This document shows positions 57,900 to 64,000 of a stretch of DNA of 64,000 nt, piece after piece; positions within the stretch are counted from its first letter, which is position 1, and every line of letters begins with the position of its first letter. The notes under the pieces were generated by a model. That model did not search any database, was not told the DNA's origin, and was given only the letters and a program-made list of their open reading frames with translations. The position numbers and the translations under genes are program-made. Where the stretch lies: NCBI GenBank assembly GCA_018242505.1, contig JAFEBU010000063.1, positions 1-64,000 on the forward strand. The letters are read 5' to 3'. Source of the stretch: Pseudomonadota bacterium. GTDB taxonomy: Bacteria; Pseudomonadota; Alphaproteobacteria; Reyranellales; Reyranellaceae.

Positions 57900-58118
57900 C
57901 CTGGGCCGCAATTAGAAATGTATCAATTAATTTTTCTATTTAGAATGAATGGATTGGCTTCTTGATTTAAGGTTTACCGAGAGATATTCTTTGTAACGAA
58001 CTTGTTTGTTGTTTCAGCCTCCGATTGAATTTGTGCATTTATTAAAGATCTAACTTAGGTAGACTCTGTAAGATATTAATAAAGCACAATAATAATCTGG
58101 GGTGAGGTGGGACCGTGA
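57900..58118. promoter_or_regulatory. AT-rich control region before cpaA
   Basis: About 220 bases with no gene, much richer in A and T than neighbouring coding DNA. It contains runs such as TATTAATAAA and AATTAATTTTTC, expected for a promoter and possible binding sites for a nucleoid protein such as GapR or H-NS-like proteins. No specific -35/-10 pair is certain. Confidence 0.4.
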
Positions 58119-58649
58119 ATGGCGGCCGCTCTTGGACTTGGGGGTCGGATGTCGCTGCTGGCGCTTCTGCAGGTTTGTTGCGTGGCAGCCTTTGCGCTCC
58201 TCCTGATTGCCGCTGGCTGGCAAGACCTGCGCACGATGCGCATCGCCAACGGCCTGTCGATCGCAGTGGTGGCAAGTTTCATCCCTTGGGCGGCTGCAGG
58301 CTTGGGCCTGGGCCGGATGACTGTGGCTGAGATCGGCTGGTCGGTGGGCTGCGCTTTGGCCGTCTTCGCCATCAGCATCCTTGTCTTTGCTGCGGGCGCG
58401 ATCGGCGGTGGGGACGTGAAATTACTGTCCGCAGCCAGCTTGTTTGCCGGTCCCACGCATCAGTTCGACTTCCTTGCCATAACCGCCTTTGTCGGCGGAC
58501 TCCTTGGCCTTGCCTTGCTCGCAGGCGTGCCCATCGGTCCTGCGCGGCAATTCGAAGGCAGCACTCCCTTGCGGAGCGGCCTGCCGTATGGCCCGGCGAT
58601 CGCCGCCGGCGGCCTATGGGTCGCCGCGTCGCTGGTGAGGGCGGCTTGA
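58119..58649 (+). CDS. cpaA: Prepilin peptidase CpaA/TadV
   Basis: 176-aa polytopic aspartyl prepilin peptidase that cuts the Flp leader. The first catalytic Asp is in AGWQDLRTMRIAN (the usual D-x-R/K context) and the second in GAIGGGDVKLLSA (the GxGD motif). Six or so hydrophobic segments are visible. ATG 58119 is used; ATG 58149 (MSLLALLQ) is also plausible. First gene of the assembly operon that continues with cpaB 16 nt later. Confidence 0.9.
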   Translation: MAAALGLGGRMSLLALLQVCCVAAFALLLIAAGWQDLRTMRIANGLSIAVVASFIPWAAAGLGLGRMTVAEIGWSVGCALAVFAISILVFAAGAIGGGDVKLLSAASLFAGPTHQFDFLAITAFVGGLLGLALLAGVPIGPARQFEGSTPLRSGLPYGPAIAAGGLWVAASLVRAA

Positions 58650-58665
58650 TCGCGAGGGACCGGGC

Positions 58666-59640
58666 ATGAATAGCAAGCGCATCGTCTTCTTGTTGCTGGC
58701 CGTGATCGTCGCCGGCACCACTGCGTTCCTCGCGCGAGCCTGGATGCAGAGCGAGCGCGCCGCCATCCTCGCCCAGGCGCAGTCGGGGGTCAGTCGCGCC
58801 CAGCCGGCAGTAGTTAACAAGGTTCTGGTCGCCAAGACCACGATCCGGACCGGCCATATCGTCAAGCCCGACGATATGCGCTGGCAGGTCTGGCCTGCGG
58901 GCGATCTGGCGCAGGCTTATGTGATCGAGGGAAAGCGGCCGCTGACGGACTTCGTCGGCGCCGTCGCCCGCGGCTCAATCGGAGCGGGTGAGCCGATCAC
59001 GGAGACCAAGCTGGTGCTGGTCGGTACCCGTGGCTTCATGTCGGCGGTGTTGCAGCCGGGAATGCGAGCGGTCAGCGTGGCCGTCTCGGCGACCTCCGCT
59101 GTTTCGGGCTTCATCTACGCGGGCGACCGCGTCGATGTCCTTCTCACGCACACGCTCGCCAACCAGCAAGGCTGGCAGCACAAGGCGACCGAGACCATCC
59201 TGCGCAATGCACGGGTGATCGCGATGGATCAGAAGGTCGACGCGGCGCCGACCGACAAGCCCGACGTCGCCAAGACCGCAACGCTCGAGCTTACCCCCAA
59301 GCAGACCGAGATCATCACGCTCGCGGTCAAGATGGGCGACCTCTCGCTGGTTTTGCGGAGTCTGCAGGAGAATGCCGACAGCGACTCGGCCACGACCGAG
59401 GATGCGCCGGCTGAACCGGGCGACAGCTATACGCGCGACGTACAGGTCAGCCGGCTGATCGCCGACGGTCCGGGGCCACAGCAAACCACGCATGTGGTGC
59501 TCGTGCTGCGCGGTGGCTCCCAGAGCAAACAAACCCTCGACGACGGCAACGGCGACGGCGACGGGGACGAGACCAAGCCCGCCGAAAACAAGACTCAGCG
59601 CACGACGACCTTCACTCGAACCCCCAGCGTGTCGCCATGA
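58666..59640 (+). CDS. cpaB: Flp pilus assembly protein CpaB/RcpC
   Basis: 324-aa periplasmic pilus-assembly protein. It has an N-terminal membrane segment (IVFLLLAVIVAGTTAFLARAW), an SAF-type domain with VLVAKTTIRTGHIVKPDDMRWQVWP, GSIGAGEPITETKLV, and the family block RAVSVAVSATSAVSGFIYAGDRVDVLLTH. The C-terminal end is polar, with a GNGDGDGDE repeat. SAF domains are thought to bind peptidoglycan or glycans around the secretin. Stop overlaps the cpaC start (ATGA). Confidence 0.93.
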   Translation: MNSKRIVFLLLAVIVAGTTAFLARAWMQSERAAILAQAQSGVSRAQPAVVNKVLVAKTTIRTGHIVKPDDMRWQVWPAGDLAQAYVIEGKRPLTDFVGAVARGSIGAGEPITETKLVLVGTRGFMSAVLQPGMRAVSVAVSATSAVSGFIYAGDRVDVLLTHTLANQQGWQHKATETILRNARVIAMDQKVDAAPTDKPDVAKTATLELTPKQTEIITLAVKMGDLSLVLRSLQENADSDSATTEDAPAEPGDSYTRDVQVSRLIADGPGPQQTTHVVLVLRGGSQSKQTLDDGNGDGDGDETKPAENKTQRTTTFTRTPSVSP

Positions 59641-61568
59641 TCGTCATCCCCTCTGCCGTTCCGATATTTCGACGCGGGCGCCACGCAAGCGCTTCTCTTG
59701 CGCTTGTGGCGTCGCTTGCTTTCGTCGTGCAGCCCTACCTTGCGTTTGCACAGGTACCGGAGGCCGAGCCGCCCGCCCAGAGCCAGACCGCAAAGCCGAA
59801 GACTCATCCCAAGTACGCCAAGAAGGCCTCGCGGCATACGCCGACCGACATGGTCTCCGACGATCTCAACCGGCGCGAGGCCGAGCGCGCCGCGCAGATC
59901 GTGCGTGAAATGACCGGCGCCGCAGCGGCCGCCGCTACCTCGGCGGCGAAGACCGTCGCGCCGACGACCGCCGAGGCTGGGACGACGCCGGCGTCGACCG
60001 TGGCCCCCGCCGCCGGGCCGCCGACCGTTGCGGCCATCCCGCCGCGGTTGCCGATCGTGGCGGCGTCGTTGACACCGGAAGTCACCGCCGGCAGCACGCA
60101 TGGCACGCCGTCCGTTGCGGTGCCGCAGCCCAGCAGCCCGCAGTTCGCGCAGGCGCCGCGGCAGGCGCCGGTCCCGATTCCGCCGTCGCCCCCGAGCACC
60201 ACGCCTCCCACCACGCCTCCCGTTGTCGGTGGCGCACCCGGGCGGGCGTTCGGCCAGAGTCAGGTCGTTTCTCCGCAGCAGCCGACGCTGCGGCTCGAAG
60301 TCAACAAGGGGACCGCCATCAAACTGTCCGGTGCGGCCGCGACGGTCTTCGTGGCCGCGCCCGATATCGCCGACGTCCAGGTGAAATCGCCAGGCATGAT
60401 CTATGTCTTCGCCAAGAAGCCGGGCGATACCGTCCTCTATGCCGTCGACGACCAGGATCGTGTGCTCCTCAACACCATCGTCAGCGTGACCTCGCCGCTT
60501 AGCCGCATCAAGGCGGCGCTCGATCAGATTCACCCCAACAACGGCGTTACCTTCGACAATCAGGGTGAGACGATCGTGCTGGGCGGCACGGTCCGCTCGG
60601 CTCAGGTCGCGGAAGATGCGCGCCGGCTGGCGCTGCAGCAGGTCAACAACAATGCCGCCAAGGTGATCAGCAACATCCAGATCGATGCTCCGACCCAGGT
60701 CCAGCTTCAGGTGAAGGTCGCCGAGGTGAACCGCAACGCGCTGAAGCGAGTCGGGATCAACTGGCAGAACATCAACAACATCGCGTTGTTCGGCACGGGC
60801 TGGCTCTCGGCCGGCTTCGCTGTCAACACCATCCTGAATACTGGCGGCACCGGATCGGGCGCGATCGCGCTGCAGACGAACGGCGGCCTGTCGTCGATGA
60901 TCGATTTTCTCGCGACTCAGAGTCAGGCCACGGTCCTTGCAGAGCCCAACCTGATCGCCATGTCGGGCGAGACTGCGAGCTTCCTGGCGGGTGGCGAGAT
61001 TCCCGTCATCGCGCCGCAAGGTGGCCTGACCAACACGATCGCGGTGACCTACAAGCAGGTCGGCGTCAGCCTTGCCTTCACGCCGACCATCATCGGCGAT
61101 CGCATCAACCTCAAGGTTTCGCCCGAGGTGAGCCAGGTCACCACCACCGGCCAGGTCAGCGTGCCGATCAGCAACACGGCATCGATCATCATTCCGGCCA
61201 TCCAGACGCGTCGCGCCTCGACCACGGTCGAACTGGCGAGCGGCCAGAGCTTCGCGATCGCCGGCCTGATGCAGCGAAGCTCGCAGCAGGACGTCCAGAA
61301 GATGCCTTGGCTCGGTGATGTCCCGGTCCTGGGAGCGCTCTTCAAGTCCGACGCCTATCAACGCAACGAGTCCGAGCTGGTCATCATCGTCACGCCGTAT
61401 TTCGTCGAGCCGGTGAGCGCGCCCTTGCGCACACCCCTCACTCGCCGTGTGCCACCGACCGATGCCGACCGTATCGTCTACGGCCGCTTCAACCATCCCA
61501 CGCCACCGCAGCGTTTGACGGTGGGCCAGCAGACCTCGGGCCCGACGGCGGGCTTCAAGCTGAACTAG
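59637..61568 (+). CDS. cpaC: Secretin CpaC/RcpA of the Tad pilus
   Basis: 643-aa outer-membrane secretin through which the pilus exits. A signal sequence with LALVASLAFVVQPYLAFAQ is followed by an unusually long proline/alanine/threonine-rich stretch (about residues 40-215). The pilus-formation N-terminal domain comes next (LEVNKGTAIKLSGAAATVFVAAPDIADVQV), then a BON-like part, and the conserved secretin domain from about 350, with VLAEPNLIAMSGETASFLAGGEIPV and SELVIIVTPYFVEP. The stop is 8 nt before cpaD. Confidence 0.95.
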   Translation: MIVIPSAVPIFRRGRHASASLALVASLAFVVQPYLAFAQVPEAEPPAQSQTAKPKTHPKYAKKASRHTPTDMVSDDLNRREAERAAQIVREMTGAAAAAATSAAKTVAPTTAEAGTTPASTVAPAAGPPTVAAIPPRLPIVAASLTPEVTAGSTHGTPSVAVPQPSSPQFAQAPRQAPVPIPPSPPSTTPPTTPPVVGGAPGRAFGQSQVVSPQQPTLRLEVNKGTAIKLSGAAATVFVAAPDIADVQVKSPGMIYVFAKKPGDTVLYAVDDQDRVLLNTIVSVTSPLSRIKAALDQIHPNNGVTFDNQGETIVLGGTVRSAQVAEDARRLALQQVNNNAAKVISNIQIDAPTQVQLQVKVAEVNRNALKRVGINWQNINNIALFGTGWLSAGFAVNTILNTGGTGSGAIALQTNGGLSSMIDFLATQSQATVLAEPNLIAMSGETASFLAGGEIPVIAPQGGLTNTIAVTYKQVGVSLAFTPTIIGDRINLKVSPEVSQVTTTGQVSVPISNTASIIIPAIQTRRASTTVELASGQSFAIAGLMQRSSQQDVQKMPWLGDVPVLGALFKSDAYQRNESELVIIVTPYFVEPVSAPLRTPLTRRVPPTDADRIVYGRFNHPTPPQRLTVGQQTSGPTAGFKLN

Positions 61569-61576
61569 GAGCTTCG

Positions 61577-62236
61577 ATGCGTTCCGTTCTCCTCGTCCTC
61601 CTTGCCGCCTCGGCGCTTGCCGCTTGCAACAATCCGGTGGCCCAGCAGGCCCAGGTCGAAACGCGCATGGACCCGACGCGGGCCGACACCATGCTCGCCG
61701 TTGGCTTCCGTCCTGGCACAGGCCAGATCGATTCGAGCCAGGCTCATGAACTGCAGGCCATGGTCGCGGCCGGTCGCGCGGCCGAGCGCGACGAGTTCGT
61801 GGTGGTGACGGACGGCTCGGGCGGGCCGATGCAGCAGGCTCGCGCCCAGCAGGTGGTGCGCAGCCTGTCCAGCGCCGGCGCGCGCTGGGTCGGGTCGACT
61901 GTGGAGCCGGCAATGGCGATGGGCCCCGATAAGGTTGTTGTCGTGCGCTCGGAGTATCGGATCGCCGAGCGCAATTGTCCCGACTACAACCCGACCAACA
62001 TCGGCAACGTCAACGAAGCCACCACGGGTGGCTTCGGCTGCGCGACTGCCTACAATTTCGGCCAGATGTTGGCCCGGCCGCGGGACGCCGCCTACGGTCG
62101 CACGCCGGGGCCCGCCGATGCGACGGTGAACGCAGCCGCTATCCAGCGCTACCGCGACGGCAAGGTTCGCACGGCGGTCGCCGCATCGACCAGCGGCGCA
62201 AGAGGCGGCGGTTCGGGCGGAAGCACAGGCAACTGA
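61577..62236 (+). CDS. cpaD: Tad pilus lipoprotein CpaD
   Basis: 219-aa CpaD-family pilus-biogenesis lipoprotein. Signal peptide with lipobox LAAC puts the lipid on Cys17. The family core has VGFRPGTGQIDSSQAHELQAMV, VVVRSEYRIAERNCPDYNPTNIGN and the typical FGCATAYNFGQMLARPRD. It probably helps stabilise the CpaC secretin at the outer membrane. The C-terminal tail is glycine/serine rich. It sits between cpaC and cpaE (10-nt gap). Confidence 0.93.
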   Translation: MRSVLLVLLAASALAACNNPVAQQAQVETRMDPTRADTMLAVGFRPGTGQIDSSQAHELQAMVAAGRAAERDEFVVVTDGSGGPMQQARAQQVVRSLSSAGARWVGSTVEPAMAMGPDKVVVVRSEYRIAERNCPDYNPTNIGNVNEATTGGFGCATAYNFGQMLARPRDAAYGRTPGPADATVNAAAIQRYRDGKVRTAVAASTSGARGGGSGGSTGN

Positions 62237-62246
62237 CGAGGGCGCG

Positions 62247-63536
62247 ATGGCTTCCGCTTCTGCAAGCGTGCAACAGATATCGGCCTCTGCCGGTGAGGAA
62301 AGACCGGCCGTCACCGCGATGGCCTTTGTCACGGACGCGGTCGCCCAGGGACGAGTGTCGGCCGACCTCTTCAACATGACCTTGGGCAAGGCCAATATCC
62401 GGGAAGGCTCGATCGCGACGGCACTTGCGATCACGGAATGGCCGCGCGACCTCGATCTGCTGGTCGTTGACCTCGGCGACGCTGCCGATCCGATAGCCGA
62501 TGCGGCCGCGCTGAAGACTGCGGTGCCAGGGGGGTGTGTCGTGATCGGCGTTGGCCGGATCAACGATGTGGCACTCTACCGGGATCTGATGGCTGTCGGC
62601 TTCAACGACTACCTCGCTCTGCCGCTTGTCGAGGGCGTTGCGCGCCGCGCCGTCGAGCGCGCCTTCGAGGCGCGCGAGCGCGGCACTGTGACAGGAAACG
62701 TTGCCGCGGCGAAGGACGCGAGGCCCCGTACCCTGGCGGTCATCGGATCGCGCGGCGGCGTCGGCGCCACCACCCTGGCCATTGCTGTTGCCGACATGCT
62801 GGGCAACCGTCTCAAGGAAGAGGTGGTGCTGATCGACTTCGACCTGCATTACGGGTCGCTCATGCTGGCGCTCGACCTCGAGGCGATCGAAGCCCTGCGC
62901 GAGGCGCTCGACCAGCCGGACCGTGTCGATGCCCTGTTCATCCAGCAGGTGGCACAGAAGAAGACCGAATACCTCTATGCCATCGGCGCGGAAGAGGCGC
63001 CGACCGGCGGCTTCCAGGCGCGTCCGCACGCGGCCGGTGATTTCCTTCGCTCCGTGCATCGGCGGTTCCGTTGGGTGGTGGCCGACGTGCCGCGCGGGAA
63101 CCCGGCGCTTCAGCGGCAGGTGATCGAGGCCTCGACCGACATCCTCCTCGTCACGGATCTGTCGCTGCCGGGTGTGCGCGACGCGATGCGCCTGCAGCAA
63201 CTCGTCCACGATATCGCGCCGCATGTGCATCTGCATCTGGCGACCAGCGGCGTGATCGAGGCGCGGCGGTCGGCGGTCAAGGTCGCCGATGTCGAGCGGA
63301 CCCTGAACTGCAAGGTCGATTGCCAGATTCCGACCGACATGGCGGCGGCGCTTGCGGCAGTGAATCTCGGCAAGCCGGTTTCCGGCGCCGCGCCCAACAG
63401 CGGTATCGTGAAGGCGCTCAAGCCTCTCGTCGCGACTCTGGACAGTGAGCCCGGCTCCGCACGTTCGCCAGCCGGTTCAGCCGGCACACTTATGCGCTTG
63501 GCCCGGTCGTTCAAAGACCGCAAGGCCAAGAAGTAG
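62247..63536 (+). CDS. cpaE: Pilus-assembly ATPase CpaE
   Basis: 429-aa two-part protein. The N-terminal part is receiver-like (about 30-150), and the C-terminal part is MinD/ParA-like, beginning with the deviant Walker A region GSRGGVGATTLAIAVADMLG near 167-186 and DFDLHYGSLMLALDL as Walker A'. The second lysine of the usual KGGxGKT is Ala, as in many CpaE proteins. It is thought to localise the pilus machine to a cell pole. It is 6 nt from the next gene. Confidence 0.93.
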   Translation: MASASASVQQISASAGEERPAVTAMAFVTDAVAQGRVSADLFNMTLGKANIREGSIATALAITEWPRDLDLLVVDLGDAADPIADAAALKTAVPGGCVVIGVGRINDVALYRDLMAVGFNDYLALPLVEGVARRAVERAFEARERGTVTGNVAAAKDARPRTLAVIGSRGGVGATTLAIAVADMLGNRLKEEVVLIDFDLHYGSLMLALDLEAIEALREALDQPDRVDALFIQQVAQKKTEYLYAIGAEEAPTGGFQARPHAAGDFLRSVHRRFRWVVADVPRGNPALQRQVIEASTDILLVTDLSLPGVRDAMRLQQLVHDIAPHVHLHLATSGVIEARRSAVKVADVERTLNCKVDCQIPTDMAAALAAVNLGKPVSGAAPNSGIVKALKPLVATLDSEPGSARSPAGSAGTLMRLARSFKDRKAKK

Positions 63537-63542
63537 GGCAGC

Positions 63543-64000
63543 ATGTTCGGTTTGCGCGGCAAGAACTCGGCCAGAACTGCGGACGTCGCGACGGGTGCAC
63601 TGGATCGATTGGGTCGCCGCACGCCGGCCGGCGAGCCTGGTGTCGACCGCGCCCCCGCCGCGCCGGTCGATCGCGCCACCCGCATTGCAGGCGCCGCGGC
63701 CACTCTCGCCAAGGCCGTCGCGCCTCGTCTGCAGGACTTGCTCAAGGCTGGCACCTCCGCCGGCGAGATCACGCGCCAGGCCGGGCTTCAGACGCAAAGT
63801 CATTTCCACGGCCACGGCGTGATCCTCTCGCCGCTCGAACTGCGCGGCTTCGTTGCAGACGTGCTGCGGCCGGTGCTGCCGGCCACCACGTTCAGTGCGC
63901 CCACGCCGGCTGCCGCGCTGGATAACACGCCCGATGCACTGCCGGCAGCCGCAAAGGAAGCTCTACCGCCGATCGCCGCCGCAGCCGCATCTCCACCCGA
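63543..64000 (+). CDS. cpaF: Probable CpaF secretion ATPase, N-terminal fragment
   Basis: Open frame of at least 152 codons running off the right edge; it starts MFGLRGKNSARTADVATG 6 nt after cpaE. Position in the tad order (flp-cpaA-B-C-D-E-next) strongly suggests the CpaF/TadA hexameric ATPase, whose Walker motifs would lie beyond the window. The visible part is an alanine/proline-rich, low-complexity region and an LSPLELRGFVADVLRPVLP segment. It shows no conserved ATPase motif yet, so the call relies on gene order. An extra tad-linked gene inserted before cpaF is the alternative. Confidence 0.6.
   Translation, partial: MFGLRGKNSARTADVATGALDRLGRRTPAGEPGVDRAPAAPVDRATRIAGAAATLAKAVAPRLQDLLKAGTSAGEITRQAGLQTQSHFHGHGVILSPLELRGFVADVLRPVLPATTFSAPTPAAALDNTPDALPAAAKEALPPIAAAAASPP

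Noticed and set aside
59595..61913. A 772-codon minus-strand frame over cpaC
   Set aside because: Arg/Asp-rich shadow of a gene with complete secretin motifs; no ribosome-binding site or family pattern.

Overview
The window is high-GC, gene-dense DNA from an alphaproteobacterium. GapR (DUF2312) and DUF1244 proteins, a 41-residue bL36 of the short non-zinc form, a complete Tad-pilus gene order and many TctC/CaiB/acyl-CoA-ligase genes all fit. The metabolic repertoire resembles soil Rhodospirillales/Reyranella-like genomes, but that placement is an inference from gene content. There is no rRNA, no CRISPR array and no intact insertion sequence. One tRNA gene is present, tRNA-Val(GAC).

Layout: 1-330 is gene-free with stem-loops and a strong terminator. 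331-6540 holds an N-formylglutamate amidohydrolase, tRNA-Val, glutamine-dependent NAD synthetase, DUF3775, rhodanese, an acyl-CoA synthetase and DUF3237. 6541-6840 holds a degenerate element with inverted termini. 6841-12579 (minus) is a seven-gene operon: tctB-tctA, an HMG-CoA-lyase-like enzyme, a cupin, a CaiB/BaiF CoA-transferase, an SCP2-like protein and an alpha/beta hydrolase. It looks like import, CoA activation and C-C cleavage of an unidentified carboxylate. 12951-19180 has an APH-like kinase, TetR regulator, C13-peptidase lipoprotein, RidA, a periplasmic binding protein, a crotonase and a MetE-core protein. 19243-26231 has an acid-CoA ligase, a Bug/TctC receptor, HyuA-HyuB and a GST. 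26311-30327 has clpS, aspartate aminotransferase, a GlcG/HbpS-like protein, DUF72, UdgX and rpmJ.

30427-34420 is glcDEF (glycolate oxidase), followed by a TPR protein, an amidohydrolase, a DUF2339 membrane protein and phenylacetate-CoA ligase. 40284-47354 (minus) is a compact unit: glycerate kinase, GFA protein, otnK, otnC, otnI, an ltnD-like dehydrogenase, pyruvate kinase and a small membrane protein. Together these can take four-carbon sugar acids to dihydroxyacetone phosphate and glycerate toward pyruvate. 47384-54851 contains a second N-formylglutamate amidohydrolase, DUF1244, GapR, a hydrolase, DUF429, two unrelated isocitrate dehydrogenases side by side, and a LOG protein. 54957-57550 has a LysM protein, phosphatidylserine decarboxylase and phosphatidylserine synthase (phosphatidylethanolamine synthesis). 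57681 to the right edge is a Tad pilus locus: flp, cpaA, cpaB, cpaC, cpaD, cpaE and the start of a probable cpaF.

Points that merit attention are the UdgX-type uracil-DNA glycosylase; the tetronate/glycerate/pyruvate-kinase operon; the orphan CoA-pathway operon, whose lyase carries Glu where HMG-CoA lyase has a metal-binding Asp; the paired isocitrate dehydrogenases; a terminator-like hairpin inside the apparent rpmJ leader; and a small MITE-like element. All functional calls come from reading protein sequence and context; no database search was run.
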